Assembly (NCBI GenBank): GCA_035293805.1
Contig: DATGMD010000040.1
Location: 62,001 to 126,000, forward strand
Length of the DNA stretch: 64,000 nt
Source: JAJPHF01 sp035293805
GTDB taxonomy: Bacteria > Chloroflexota > UBA6077 > JAJPHF01
Reading direction: 5' to 3'
Each line of letters starts with the position of its first letter. The stretch's first letter is position 1. Below, piece after piece: positions 15,520 through 24,441 of this stretch. The notes beneath the pieces are model-generated. The model was not told the DNA's origin and made no database searches. It saw only the letters and a program-made list of their open reading frames with translations. The translations under genes were made by a program, and so were the position numbers.

Positions 15520-15868
15520 ACTGTGGCTCCCCCTGCCAGCAGATGAAAAGAGTGTCGAAGCGAGCGGCTAAGGCACGGTAACGTAATTGCGAGCACTGCG
15601 TCAACCCGCCAGCACTTCGCGCTGGTCCCGACGGTACCGGCCCCGCTCGCCCCACGATCTATTCCGCAAGGCGGGCAGAAGTGCGACAACCGCTCCCGAG
15701 CAGCACTTCCTGCCTCGTGATCGTGGGCCATGATCTAGCGCTCGGGAAGAGCTACGCCAATCTCCGCCTGGTCGAGCCGTCTGGCCGCCGGGCCACAATC
15801 GAGGTGAAGCTGGAGGCACTGGTCCGTGCCGAGCTGCTCAGCCTCGATCTTGCATCCGCGGTAAGCGC
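15520..15868. other. Intergenic region between the defence island and the amidohydrolase
   Basis: Divergent promoter region. I see no RNA gene and no second copy of the tRNA-Phe core that would mark the other island end. A 71-codon plus-strand frame (15681-15896) has no recognisable domain or good ribosome binding site. The helicase promoter must lie near 15530-15600 but I cannot place it. Confidence 0.4.
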
Positions 15869-15897
15869 TTGCCCGGCCGACGACCCGAACCTATAAT
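15869..15897 (+). promoter_or_regulatory. Sigma-70-type promoter for amidohydrolase 1
   Basis: TTGCCC at 15869-15874, a 17-base spacer, then a perfect TATAAT at 15892-15897. Start of transcription would be near 15904, giving a leader of about 125 bases before the ATG at 16030. Confidence 0.6.
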
Positions 15898-16029
15898 GGA
15901 CCCACCCCAGCGCCGGTGGAGTTGGTGCGGGCCGGTGGCCACCTGATGCCGCGCGAGCGCGCTTAGACCGTGCGACTCCACGGCGCGCGGCGGCGCAGGG
16001 CGCCAGCTGGCATGCAGAGGAGGCGGATC

Positions 16030-17106
16030 ATGGCCCACGACCTGCCGGCGATCGACGCCGACGGCCACATCGTCGAGCGTCAGGCCGACGTGCGCAAGTA
16101 CCTGCCCGAGCCCTGGAAGCGGCGCCCGACCAGTCTGTGGACCGCCGGTGACCAGCCGTGGGACACCTCCCTGTTCGAGACGCTGGGTGGCGAGCGCGGA
16201 CACGGCGCGATGAGTCCCGAGGAAGAGCTGGATACCTGGCTGCGCATCATGGACGAGGCGGGGCTGGAGACCGCGGTGCTCTTCCCGACCGGCTCCGGCA
16301 ATATCGGCAAGCTGCGCGAGCGGGACTTCGCCGTCGCGGCGGCGCGCGCCGCGAATACGCTGTTCGCCAAAGAGTATGCGACTCGCTCATCTCGGCTGAA
16401 GCCCGTCGGCGTGCTCCCGCTCCAGGACCCGGCCAAGGCGGTCGAGGAGATGCGCTACGCCGTGGAGGAGCTTGGGCTCATCAGCTTCGAGATCCTGTCG
16501 CTGGGTCTGCCGTACGGCCTGGGCGACCCCTACTACGAACCGATCTGGGCCGAGGCGCAGCGGCTGGGCGTGCCGCTCTGCATCCACGGGAACCGCAACA
16601 CCGCCAGCGAGGTAGGGGGCACAAAGCTCAATACCTTCGCCGAGGTCCACGCCTACACGTTCCCCGCAGGCATCCTGCTTCACTTCACCAGCATCCTCTG
16701 CCAGGGCATTCCCGTGCGCTATCCGGGCGTGAAGATCGCCTTCCTGGAGATCGGCGCCACCTGGCTGCCCTACTACCTCGACCGGCTCGACGAGCACTGG
16801 GAGCTGCGGGGCAAGTGGGAGATGCCGCACTTGCCCAAGAAGCCGAGCCAGGTCTTGAAGGAGTCTCCGATCTTCGTGAGCCTGGAGGCGGAGGAGGGGC
16901 TGCTGCCTGAGACCGTCGCCTACGTGGGCGATGACCATTTCCTGTACGCCTCGGACATTCCCCACTGGGACATGGGCTTCCCGAACAACCTGAATGACCT
17001 GCGCGCCCACCCGCGCCTGTCGCGTGAGACGAAGGAGAAGATCCTCTACCGCAACGCGCAGACGCTGTTCGGCCTGGCCCAGCCGGCGGCCACGGCCGCG
17101 GGCTAG
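16030..17106 (+). CDS. Amidohydrolase-2 family metal-dependent hydrolase (copy 1)
   Basis: A 358-aa TIM-barrel protein of the amidohydrolase-2 group (PF04909), which includes decarboxylases such as ACMSD and gamma-resorcylate decarboxylase. The N-terminal DADGHIVE gives the D-x-H metal pair (D11/H13). Later ligands are the His in LCIHGN and the SDIPHWD Asp near the C-terminus. GGAGGCGG just before ATG 16030 fixes the start; an upstream extension is Arg-rich and implausible. A clear promoter precedes it. A second family member lies at 27858-28886. The substrate is unknown; decarboxylation or hydrolysis of an aromatic acid is typical for the family. Confidence 0.88.
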   Translation: MAHDLPAIDADGHIVERQADVRKYLPEPWKRRPTSLWTAGDQPWDTSLFETLGGERGHGAMSPEEELDTWLRIMDEAGLETAVLFPTGSGNIGKLRERDFAVAAARAANTLFAKEYATRSSRLKPVGVLPLQDPAKAVEEMRYAVEELGLISFEILSLGLPYGLGDPYYEPIWAEAQRLGVPLCIHGNRNTASEVGGTKLNTFAEVHAYTFPAGILLHFTSILCQGIPVRYPGVKIAFLEIGATWLPYYLDRLDEHWELRGKWEMPHLPKKPSQVLKESPIFVSLEAEEGLLPETVAYVGDDHFLYASDIPHWDMGFPNNLNDLRAHPRLSRETKEKILYRNAQTLFGLAQPAATAAG

Positions 17107-17190
17107 CCGGGTCCGAGGTCCAGGCCGCGCCCTGGCCGGGCCAGCGCGGCGCGGCCGAAGCCTTGGTGAACCACGCGCGGGAGGGGCGCG

Positions 17191-18219
17191 ATGCGGGCGG
17201 CACTCGGCCGGTGGGCCGTCGCGCTGGGATTCGTCCTGGCGGGCGGGTGTGGCGCGCCGGCCGCGCCGACTCCCATGCTCGCGCCAGCCGCGGTGGCGTC
17301 TCCGGGTGCGGCCCCGGCCGGGCCACCGCCGCTCACGGCCATCACCGCTGCCTACGGCTCCCTGGCCGCGCAGTCGGCGCCGACCTGGGTCGCTCTCGAA
17401 GACGGCCTCTTCCGTCAGCACGGGCTGGACGTCACGCTGGTACGCGCTCAAGACACCTCGGCCCTGGGCGCGCTGGCGGGGGGCGACGCACAGCTCGTGC
17501 AGCTCGGTGGCGAGGGGGTGATCAACGCCGTGCTGGGCGGGGCGGACGACCTGTTCGTCGGCTCGCTGGTCAATCGCTTCGCCTTCAAGCTCTTCGGCGC
17601 CAGGCAGCTCACGGACGTCCAGCAATTGCGCGGCCAGTCCGTCGCTGTCAACCGGCCCGGCTCGTCGAGCGACGTCGCCTTCCGTCAGGCGATTGCCCGG
17701 CTCGGGCTCGTGCCCGATACAGACGTCGCCTTCGTGAGCATCGGTGACTCCGCGGCACAGCTCGCCGCGCTCGATCAGGGCGTGGTCGCCGGCAGCGTCC
17801 AGGCGGCGCCTTTCGATCTGGCCGCCGACCGCGCCGGCTACCCCATGCTGCTCGACCTGGCCGCGCTCGACATCCCCGCGGTCCAGACCGGCTATGTGAC
17901 CACCCGCGCCTACCTGGGGGCGAGCCGGGCGGTGGTCAAGGCGTACCTGGCGGCAGCGCGGGAGGCCACCGCATCCTGCCTGGCCGGGGGCGAGGGGTGC
18001 GTGCGGGCGATCATGCAGTACTCGGAAATCGACGAGCCGACGGCGCGAGCGGCCATGCAAGCTTCGCAGCCGCTATGGGAGCCGACGCTCCGCGTGCGGC
18101 CCGCGGCCATTACGAACACCCTCGAGCACGCGGCGAACCCGCAGGCCCGTAGCGCGCCGCCCGAACAATTCTACGACAACAGCTTGATCGACGAGCTAGA
18201 TGGTAGCGCCAGGCGTTAG
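17191..18219 (+). CDS. ABC-transporter substrate-binding lipoprotein (NMT1/SsuA-like)
   Basis: A 342-aa binding protein. The signal peptide ends in a lipobox LAGGC (Cys20), so it is likely tethered to the membrane, and a Pro/Ala-rich linker follows. The mature part starts with the family pattern ITAAYGSLAAQSAPTWVALEDGLF and HGLDVTLV, as in nitrate/sulfonate/taurine and thiamine-precursor binding proteins, and continues with LRGQSVAVNRPGSSSD. No permease or ATPase is adjacent, so it either uses distant components or acts as a sensor. GGGAGGGG precedes the ATG. Confidence 0.85.
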   Translation: MRAALGRWAVALGFVLAGGCGAPAAPTPMLAPAAVASPGAAPAGPPPLTAITAAYGSLAAQSAPTWVALEDGLFRQHGLDVTLVRAQDTSALGALAGGDAQLVQLGGEGVINAVLGGADDLFVGSLVNRFAFKLFGARQLTDVQQLRGQSVAVNRPGSSSDVAFRQAIARLGLVPDTDVAFVSIGDSAAQLAALDQGVVAGSVQAAPFDLAADRAGYPMLLDLAALDIPAVQTGYVTTRAYLGASRAVVKAYLAAAREATASCLAGGEGCVRAIMQYSEIDEPTARAAMQASQPLWEPTLRVRPAAITNTLEHAANPQARSAPPEQFYDNSLIDELDGSARR

Positions 18220-18445
18220 TCGTTGTGGCCGGCTATCGCCCTCGGCCACGGCTCCCGACCCCGCCGGGCTTCGCCGTCTGCCCCGTTGACACCAATCCGG
18301 CTCAAGCGGCCTGCCGAGCGCCCGCAGGGGCGTTGTTGGGCATAGGCGCCCGGCGGCCGGCGCCCCCGCGCTGCCGTGCGTCCGCGCTCTGTCACTGGTG
18401 CGCCCCGCATCGCCGCCCAACCGCAGGCTAGCGCCGGAGTTGGTG

Positions 18446-19549
18446 TCACACCCCCGCTAGCTCCGCGACCAGGACCTCGACCGCCACGTCGGGGGCCTCC
18501 TCGCCCGTTTTGATGGCGCGGTCGCAGGCGAGGAGCAGCGCGTAGGCGCGGTCGAAGTCCTCGCGCTGGTAGCGGCTGGCCTGGCGGACGAGCTTCTCTA
18601 GCGCCCGCGGGTTCGAGGTGAGGCCGAAGTCGGCGCCCTCGGCGGCCGGGGAGCGGCCCTCCGCGACGAGGGCGTGCGCGGCCAGCAGGCGGCGGATGAG
18701 CGCAATCAGCTGAGGGAGGAGTCCCTCGACGGCCTGGCCCTGCTGCAGCAGGCGCCGCAGCGCGGCCAGTGCCGGGCCGGGGCGGCCGTCGGCCACCGCG
18801 TCCAGCAGCGCGAAGACGTTCGCCTCGGCCGGCGCGACCAGCAGCCGCACGTCGGCCTCGCGCACGGGCTGCGCGCCGCAGTACAGCGCCAGCTTCGCCA
18901 GCTCGGCGTCCAGCCGCCGCAGGTCGGCGCCCACGAGCGTTGCCAGCGTGTCGGCGACACCGCGGTCGAGCCGCAGGCCGCGCGTCCGCGCCCGCCGCGT
19001 GACCCAGCCCGCGACCTCCCACGGTTTCGGCGCGGGAAACTCCTGGCGAAACAGCAGGCCCTTGGGCAGGCTGGGCAGCGTGGGCGCGCGCTCCTCGACC
19101 AGCACCAGGTGGGTGCTCTCGGGCAGGTTCGGCAGGAAGCTCCAGAACGCCTGCAGCTCGTCGTCGTCGCGTGCCTTCCTCTTGGACCGGGCAGCCGCGC
19201 CCGCGGGCTGCCCTTCCGTGGCTTCCGGCTCGGTCGCGTCGTCCCGCTCGCTCTCGTCCTGGCTCCTGGTCGCGGCGCCCTGGCCGCGCCGCCCGCTCCG
19301 GCCGCGCGCGCCGACGTTGTCGACGATCACCATGCGCTTCTCGGCCAAGAATGGCGCGGCCTGGCAGCAGGCGATCACGTCGCCGAGCGGCGCCGAGCGG
19401 CCGTCGAAGCGGTCCAGGTTGAACTCGCCGCCGGGCAGCGCGCGCAGCCGGTCGATAAGCTTGCGGTGCAGGAACTCGTCGCGGGCGACCTCGTCGCCGC
19501 CGTACAGGAGGTAGATCACGGGGCCATCTCGACGCCGGTGAGCCGCCAA
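18446..19549 (-). CDS. holA: DNA polymerase III subunit delta
   Basis: A 367-aa clamp-loader delta subunit, which opens the beta clamp during loading. It has the N-terminal IYLLYGGDEVARDEFL pattern, LAEKRMVIVDNV, and the C-terminal collar helices (NVFALLDAVADGRPGPALAALRRLL). A charged low-complexity insert of about 45 residues follows the first strand set (residues ~82-125), longer than in most homologues. The start is either ATG 19549 or GTG 19519; the latter overlaps the fdhD stop as GTGA and starts exactly at the conserved VIYLLYGG. The gene is read together with fdhD. Confidence 0.87.
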   Translation of the reverse strand: MAAHRRRDGPVIYLLYGGDEVARDEFLHRKLIDRLRALPGGEFNLDRFDGRSAPLGDVIACCQAAPFLAEKRMVIVDNVGARGRSGRRGQGAATRSQDESERDDATEPEATEGQPAGAAARSKRKARDDDELQAFWSFLPNLPESTHLVLVEERAPTLPSLPKGLLFRQEFPAPKPWEVAGWVTRRARTRGLRLDRGVADTLATLVGADLRRLDAELAKLALYCGAQPVREADVRLLVAPAEANVFALLDAVADGRPGPALAALRRLLQQGQAVEGLLPQLIALIRRLLAAHALVAEGRSPAAEGADFGLTSNPRALEKLVRQASRYQREDFDRAYALLLACDRAIKTGEEAPDVAVEVLVAELAGV

Positions 19550-20475
19550 GGATGGGTGTAGACGTTCAGGCTGTCGGGCCGCACGTAGCCGACGACCATC
19601 ACGTTCAAGTGCTCGGCGAGTAATACCGACATCGCGGTGGGCGAGGTGCGCGAGACGACGATGGGGACGCGCATCGCGGCCGCCTTGAGCAGCATTTCGG
19701 ACGAGATGCGCCCCGAGCTGAGCAGGAGGTGATCAGCCGTCGGCTGCTCCCGCAACAGGCACTCGCCGGCGATCTTGTCGAGGCAGTTGTGGCGACCCAC
19801 GTCCTCGGCCACCACCAGCAGCGACTCGCCGTCGCTCAGCGCGGCCGCGTGGACGCCGCGCGACTGGTGATACAGGTGCGACGCTTGATGTAGCTCGCGC
19901 ATGAGGCGGTAGAGCTGGTCCACGCCAACTTGGCGGTCGCTCGGCACGCGCTGGCGCTGCACCTCTTCCAGGTAATCGCGGAAGCTGGTCCCTCCCGTAC
20001 AGCCCGACGTGACCACCCGGCGCTGGGGCAGCTCGACGGGCCGGGTCAGCGTCACCTCGGCGACCCGGTCGGCCACGCACACGCGCAGCGCCGCGACGTC
20101 GTCGGCGCTGTCGATGATCCCCTCCAGGTACAGGAAGCCGAGGACCAGGCAGTTCAGCTTCCAGGGCGTACACATCAGTGTGACCAGCTCGCGGCCGTCC
20201 ACGAAGACGGTCAGGGCCACCTCGGCGATGACCGGGCGCTCGGCGCGCGCGGCGCCGGTGCCGCTGACGCGGAGCAACGGCCGCGCCACCACCGGCGTCT
20301 CGGGCGGGCGCGCGAGCTGCCCCAGCGTGTCGCCGGGCGGAGCCACTGCCGCGCCGTCCGCGCGCTCGGCGGGCGGCGGTTCCAGCGGCCTATCCGCTTG
20401 CTCCGCGAGCGGGGCCTGCCGCGCCTCACCTGCGCGATCGGTCAGCTGGCCGGCGATCATCAACGCTGCTCCCAC
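19516..20475 (-). CDS. fdhD: Formate dehydrogenase accessory sulfurtransferase FdhD
   Basis: FdhD carries sulfur from a cysteine desulfurase to the molybdenum cofactor and is needed for formate dehydrogenase activity. Residues ~75-319 match the family: PWKLNCLVLGFLYLEGII, TSGCTGG with the conserved Cys159, EDVGRHNCLDKIAGECL and LLSSGRISSEML. The first ~70 residues are low-complexity and not conserved. Start may be GTG 20475 or ATG 20460; the latter overlaps the stop of the broken hicA gene. No formate dehydrogenase lies in the window, though a cox-type molybdenum enzyme does at 44.7 kb. Confidence 0.92.
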   Translation of the reverse strand: MGAALMIAGQLTDRAGEARQAPLAEQADRPLEPPPAERADGAAVAPPGDTLGQLARPPETPVVARPLLRVSGTGAARAERPVIAEVALTVFVDGRELVTLMCTPWKLNCLVLGFLYLEGIIDSADDVAALRVCVADRVAEVTLTRPVELPQRRVVTSGCTGGTSFRDYLEEVQRQRVPSDRQVGVDQLYRLMRELHQASHLYHQSRGVHAAALSDGESLLVVAEDVGRHNCLDKIAGECLLREQPTADHLLLSSGRISSEMLLKAAAMRVPIVVSRTSPTAMSVLLAEHLNVMVVGYVRPDSLNVYTHPWRLTGVEMAP

Positions 20476-20678
20476 TCGTCTCGCTCGATGCCCGCCTGTC
20501 GCAAGATTATGACCAAGAACTCACGGCTAATATCGCGCCGCTGGGGGTTGGGTAGCCAAACGCGGAGCCTGCCCTTGCCGAGATACTAATGGTTACCACC
20601 TGGGAGTGGCCCCGTGAAGCCGACCATTCGAAGATAGTAGATCAGCCTATCCCGCTTAATGGGGCCAAGCCGTGGCAT
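20460..20678 (-). pseudogene. hicA: HicA toxin with in-frame amber stop
   Basis: Read from ATG 20678, the frame gives a full-length HicA-like protein of 72 sense and stop codons: PIKRDRLIYYLRMVGFTGP, then PGGNH with the catalytic-type His30, then a TAG at 20586-20588, then YLGKGRLRVWLPNPQRRDIS and LVIILRQAGIERDEWEQR, ending in TGA at 20460. HicA is a dsRBD-fold mRNA interferase. The stop directly after the catalytic His should kill the toxin. Its ATG overlaps the hicB stop by one base. A sequencing error is possible but the rest of the frame is intact. Confidence 0.82.
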
Positions 20679-20920
20679 CAAGCGGACGCTTTAACGTTGA
20701 TGTCCAGCCCATCAATGGTCGGTAACCGGTGATGAAGATGTAACCCGAGCAAGATCCAGCCCTCCAGCACCTCTTGCAGCTCGTCGCGACAGGCTTCCAG
20801 CGTGTCCGCGTTCGCGTAAACGCCCTGGAAGCCCGGAATCTCGCCGTAGAACGTGCCGTCGTCGGGGAGGATCTCGTAGGTCGCGTGGTGCATGGCCGCT
20901 CTGACATACTCGGTCAACAT
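20678..20920 (-). CDS. hicB: HicB-like antitoxin
   Basis: An 80-aa HicB-fold protein: YEILPDDGTFYGEIPGFQGVYANADTLEACRDELQEVLEGWILLGL is the partial RNase H-like fold typical of HicB antitoxins, followed by a short tail IDGLDINVKA that contacts HicA. An AGGAG lies eight bases before the ATG. The partner toxin directly downstream has an in-frame stop, so this copy may persist only as an orphan antitoxin. It has no separate DNA-binding domain. Confidence 0.88.
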   Translation of the reverse strand: MLTEYVRAAMHHATYEILPDDGTFYGEIPGFQGVYANADTLEACRDELQEVLEGWILLGLHLHHRLPTIDGLDINVKASA

Positions 20921-20967
20921 GGCGAACTCCTGGTCGCAACGCGCTTGAGTCCGTCCCCCCGCCGGCG

Positions 20968-21981
20968 CTACCGGCCGCTGCCCGCGCCCGTCGGCTCGGC
21001 CTCCACGTCAAGGTAGAAGCCGTGGGCGTAGAGGTCGGCGATGCGCGCAAGCTCGTCGGCGGTGAGGTCGGGCGTGTCCGAGGCGCCGACGAACTCGACG
21101 AGCTGCTCCTCGTCGTAGACGTTGGGCAGCGCGCTGGCGACGGTCGGCTCCGCCAGCACCCAGCGCAGTGCCACCTGCCCGAGCGTGCGGCCGCCGCCGG
21201 CCGTCAGGAACTCCAGTCGCTCCAGTTTCTTCAACCCGTCGACGAGCCACTGGCGCGGCCGGTGGCTGCGGTGGTCGGTGGGCGCGAAAGTCGTCTCCAG
21301 CGTGTACTTGCCCTCCAGCAGCCCGGAGGAGTGGGGCACCCGCACGATGATCGCCGTGCCGCGCTCGCGCGCCAGCGGGAAGAAGCGGCGGCCCGGGTCC
21401 TGCTCCAGCATGTTGTAGATGATCTGCAAGGAGGCCAGCGGCCGCGCGCGGAGCACCTCGTCGCCGTGCTCGGTGCCGCCGATGGCCGGCCCCAACGCCG
21501 CGCCGTAGGCGCGGATCTTCCCCTCGTCGCGCAGCCGGTCCAGCTCGGCGAAGAGGTCGTCGCGCAGGATCGCGTCCATCCGCGGGTTGTGGAGCTGATA
21601 GAGGTCGACGTAATCAGTCTCCAGGCGCCGTAGGCTCTCCTCCAGCGCACGGCGCACGAAGGCGGGCGAGAAGTCGTGGGGCAGCTCGCGCTGCCCGGTG
21701 CGCGGGCCGGAGTGCGTGTAGAAGTCGTAGCCGAACTTCGTGGCGATGACGATGTCGCCGCGACGGCCGCGGAACGCTTTGGCCAGGATCGTCTCGCCCT
21801 CGCCGGAGCCGTAGGTGTCCGCGGTGTCATAGAAGGTGACGCCCAGGTCGAGCGCGCGGTGCAGCAATCGGAGCGCGTCGGCCTCGTCGCGGTCGCCCCA
21901 CCAGCTGGTGCCCACGGTCCAGCAGCCGAAGCCGATCTCCGAAACCGTCAGCCCGGAGGTGCCGAGAGGTCGGTAGCGCAT
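20968..21981 (-). CDS. Aldo/keto reductase
   Basis: A 337-aa NAD(P)H-dependent TIM-barrel oxidoreductase. It has the tetrad of the family: Asp52 and Tyr57 in FYDTADTYGSGEGE, Lys82 in IATKFG and the His of LYQLHNPR. A C-terminal nucleotide-binding part includes the HSSGLLEGKY and GQVALRWVL segments. AAGGGGG upstream supports ATG 21981 rather than a nine-codon longer start. It sits alone between the hicBA locus and the divergently read chromate transporter genes, and its substrate cannot be told from sequence. Confidence 0.9.
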   Translation of the reverse strand: MRYRPLGTSGLTVSEIGFGCWTVGTSWWGDRDEADALRLLHRALDLGVTFYDTADTYGSGEGETILAKAFRGRRGDIVIATKFGYDFYTHSGPRTGQRELPHDFSPAFVRRALEESLRRLETDYVDLYQLHNPRMDAILRDDLFAELDRLRDEGKIRAYGAALGPAIGGTEHGDEVLRARPLASLQIIYNMLEQDPGRRFFPLARERGTAIIVRVPHSSGLLEGKYTLETTFAPTDHRSHRPRQWLVDGLKKLERLEFLTAGGGRTLGQVALRWVLAEPTVASALPNVYDEEQLVEFVGASDTPDLTADELARIADLYAHGFYLDVEAEPTGAGSGR

Positions 21982-22234
21982 CGTTGCCCCCCTTCGCTCG
22001 CCCAGCAAGCCATAACGGCCGCGCTCGCGGCACGCCGCAGCGATGCCTCGCGGCCGCGGCGTGCGCCGTGGCCATTTCTCGCATCTTTGCTAGTCTAGCA
22101 CGCGGCTGTGGGGCGCTGACGGAGGCCCCGGCGGCTGTTCTCCCCGCGCCGCGACCGCGGGCGCCGCCGGCCGCTCCCCGCTATCATGCAGGACAGACGC
22201 GCTCCCCCGTCTCATCCCCGCGCGCGGAGAAGCC

Positions 22235-22822
22235 ATGGAGATCGCCCGGCCCGCGGACTCGCACGACGCACAAGACCTCCCGATCAAGGCCCCCGGCGTC
22301 ACCGTTCTGTCGCTGTTCCTCGTCTTCGCCGAGATCTCGCTGTCGAGCTTCGGCGGCGCCATCGCCTGGGCGCGCATCGTCCTCGTCGAGCGGCGCGGCT
22401 GGCTCAGCGAGCGGCAGTTTGCCGAGCTACTGGGGCTATGCCAGAGCGTGCCCGGCCCCAGCCTGGTGAATCTGGCGATCTACCTCGGCACGCGCCATCA
22501 CGGCGCGCTGGGAGCCATCGCCGCCGCCGGCGGCTTTCTATTGCCGCCGCTCGTCGTGCTGCTGCCGTTGGGCATCCTGTACCAGCAGGGCGCCCAGCTC
22601 GAGATCGTGCGGCTCGCCCTGCACGGCGTCGCGGCGGCCGCCGCCGGCATGCTGCTGGCCACCGGCCTGCGGATGGCCCAGGCCTACCGTCACGAGCCGC
22701 TGGCGCTGCTGGTGGCGCTGTTGGCGCTGCTAGGAGTGGGGCTGCTGCGCTGGCCGCTGCTCGCGGTCCTGGCGCTGCTCGCCCCCGCCAGCATCTACCT
22801 CGCGTGGCGGCGGCTGCAATGA
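22235..22822 (+). CDS. Chromate transporter, first half (CHR domain)
   Basis: A 195-aa membrane protein with one CHR domain: FLVFAEISLSSFGGAIAWARIVLVERRGWLSERQFAELLGLCQSVPGPS is the family signature, followed by five to six hydrophobic segments. Short-chain CHR proteins work as pairs of opposite topology to export chromate or another anion. Its stop overlaps the ATG of the second half by four bases (ATGA), so the two are co-translated. Confidence 0.88.
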   Translation: MEIARPADSHDAQDLPIKAPGVTVLSLFLVFAEISLSSFGGAIAWARIVLVERRGWLSERQFAELLGLCQSVPGPSLVNLAIYLGTRHHGALGAIAAAGGFLLPPLVVLLPLGILYQQGAQLEIVRLALHGVAAAAAGMLLATGLRMAQAYRHEPLALLVALLALLGVGLLRWPLLAVLALLAPASIYLAWRRLQ

Positions 22823-23349
22823 ATGGGGCGGTCATCTGGCAGCTGATCCTCCTGCTGGCCCCGCTGTCGCTGGTCGCCATCGGCGGCGTGAACAGCGTCC
22901 TGCCCGAGATCCACCGTCAGGTCGTGGGCGTCCACGGTTGGGTCACGGACGGCGAGTTCGCCGACCTGTTCGCGCTTGCCCAGGCCGCCCCCGGCCCGAA
23001 CATCGCCTTGCTCGTCACGCTGATCGGCTGGAAGCTGGCCGGCGTGGTGGGCGTGGTCGCGGCGCTGCTCGCGATCTCCGTGCCCTCCGGGCTGCTGGCC
23101 TACGCGATGACGCGCACCTGGCACCGCTTTCGCGCGGCGCGCTGGCGGCGCCCGGTGCAGGCGGGGCTGGCGCCGGTCGCCGTCGGCTTCGTGCTGGCGA
23201 GCGGCCTGCTTCTCACCCGCGCCGCCGATACGACGCCCGTGGCGTACGCGGTCAGCGGCGCCACGGCCCTGCTGGTGCTCCGCACGCGGCTGCACCCGCT
23301 GCTCATCATGGCGGCCGCCGCGGCGCTGGCGGTGGCCGGCTGGTTGTAG
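22819..23349 (+). CDS. Chromate transporter, second half (CHR domain)
   Basis: A 176-aa second CHR domain: LAPLSLVAIGGVNSVLPEIHRQVV, ADLFALAQAAPGPN and further hydrophobic segments ending in AAAALAVAGWL. It corresponds to the C-terminal half of long ChrA proteins, here encoded separately and overlapping the first gene as ATGA. Together the pair should form one transporter; chromate is the family's named substrate but sulfate or other oxyanions are possible. Confidence 0.86.
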   Translation: MNGAVIWQLILLLAPLSLVAIGGVNSVLPEIHRQVVGVHGWVTDGEFADLFALAQAAPGPNIALLVTLIGWKLAGVVGVVAALLAISVPSGLLAYAMTRTWHRFRAARWRRPVQAGLAPVAVGFVLASGLLLTRAADTTPVAYAVSGATALLVLRTRLHPLLIMAAAAALAVAGWL

Positions 23350-23365
23350 ACCGCCCGGCGCCTAA

Positions 23366-23430
23366 GCGGCCGCCCAGGTTGGTGTGCATGGTTGGCGAAG
23401 CCGGACATACCCAATAACCCTGGCCGAGTG
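23366..23430 (+). repeat. REP-like element (GGTTGGCGAAGCC family)
   Basis: Partly decayed copy of a palindromic element: CCCAGGTTGGTGTGC, GGTTGGCGAAGCC, then CTGGCCGAGTGCTTAG. The same blocks occur at 24918-24966 and 40304-40360. It lies between the convergent chromate and YdcF genes. Confidence 0.6.
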
Positions 23431-23431
23431 C

Positions 23432-24226
23432 TTAGCGCCCGGCGAGGGGGGCGAGGTGGAGAGGGTGGCCGCTTAGCGACGGCGCGAGCCCGAGCCACAG
23501 GTAGCCGTCGTAGAGCACCAGCTCGCGGAGCAGGAACCGCGCCTGCGACTCCAGGCTGCCGACCGCAGGGCTGGCGGCCGCCGGCGAGCCGTAGGCGTCC
23601 AGGCCGGCGGCCTGCGCCATGCGCAGGATGCGCAGCATGTGGGGCGGGTCGCTAACCAGCAGCACGCGCGAGATGCCCTGCGACTCGAGCAGGGCGGCCA
23701 CGCCGCGGATGCTCTCCAGCGAGCTGCGGCCCTGGTCCTCGCCCAGGATCGCGTCGGCGGGAACGCCCCGCCCGCGCAGGTAGTCCGCGGCGACACCCGC
23801 CTCGGAGTACACGTCGCCGTCGCCCACGCCCCCCGTCACGGCGATGCGCGGGGCGTAGCCGTCGCGATAGAGGCCGATGGCGTGGTCGAGGCGCGCCTTG
23901 AGGACCGGCGACGGCGTGCCGTTCCACTGGGCCGCGCCGAGCACGAGGATGGCCTCGACCGGCCGGCGCTCGTCGCGCGTCCCCTGCCACCACAGCCCGG
24001 CCAGCAGCGCGAGCTGGTAGCCGGTCAGGAGCGCGACGCAGAACAAGGCAATACGCCACCAACCCCACGAGGGAGGGCGCCGGGGGATCGGCGGTAGAGG
24101 TACCGGGAGACGCCAGCCTGCCGCCCGTCCGTCGAGTCGCGTACGCTCTACTCCCGCTCGCCTGCCATCGGCTCCCGTCGCAGGCGCCGTGCCCGCCGGG
24201 CGCCGCCGCGCCTCCTCGCCCGGCAC
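23432..24226 (-). CDS. YdcF/DUF218 family membrane-anchored protein
   Basis: A 264-aa protein with an N-terminal cytoplasmic Arg/Pro-rich stretch, one transmembrane helix (about residues 57-77, ALFCVALLTGYQLALLAGLW) and a DUF218 domain: AILVLGAAQWNGTPSPVLKARLDHAIGLY, AVTGGVGDGD, SEAGVAADYL and VLLVSDPPHMLR. DUF218 proteins (YdcF, SanA, ElyC) are linked to envelope integrity; a Rossmann-like fold is known but the reaction is not. The start at GTG 24226 is uncertain because the N-terminus is poorly conserved. Confidence 0.83.
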   Translation of the reverse strand: MPGEEARRRPAGTAPATGADGRRAGVERTRLDGRAAGWRLPVPLPPIPRRPPSWGWWRIALFCVALLTGYQLALLAGLWWQGTRDERRPVEAILVLGAAQWNGTPSPVLKARLDHAIGLYRDGYAPRIAVTGGVGDGDVYSEAGVAADYLRGRGVPADAILGEDQGRSSLESIRGVAALLESQGISRVLLVSDPPHMLRILRMAQAAGLDAYGSPAAASPAVGSLESQARFLLRELVLYDGYLWLGLAPSLSGHPLHLAPLAGR

Positions 24227-24441
24227 AACGCTAGCTTACGCCTCCCGCCCGGCCGCCGCAAGGCATACGGCTGCCCCGCCGGGCGGGACCGTGCGCGGGG
24301 GCGCGTGAGCCAGTTCACGCGATCTGTGCGAGCGCCTTCACGGCGCCACGCCGCTGCGCCTCGTAAACTCGTTACAGGTCAGCGCCGCGGCGAGTAAACC
24401 GCCGCGGCGCCCCAATTCGGCGATAGAAAGGAGTCACGATC

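Noticed and set aside
15681..15896. 71-codon plus-strand frame with GHDLALGKSYANLRLVEPSG
   Set aside because: No ribosome binding site, no family match, and it runs into the amidohydrolase promoter. Possibly a decayed fragment, but I cannot support it as a gene.
16387..18060. 557-codon minus-strand open frame
   Set aside because: Antisense to the amidohydrolase and lipoprotein genes and without any recognisable motif.
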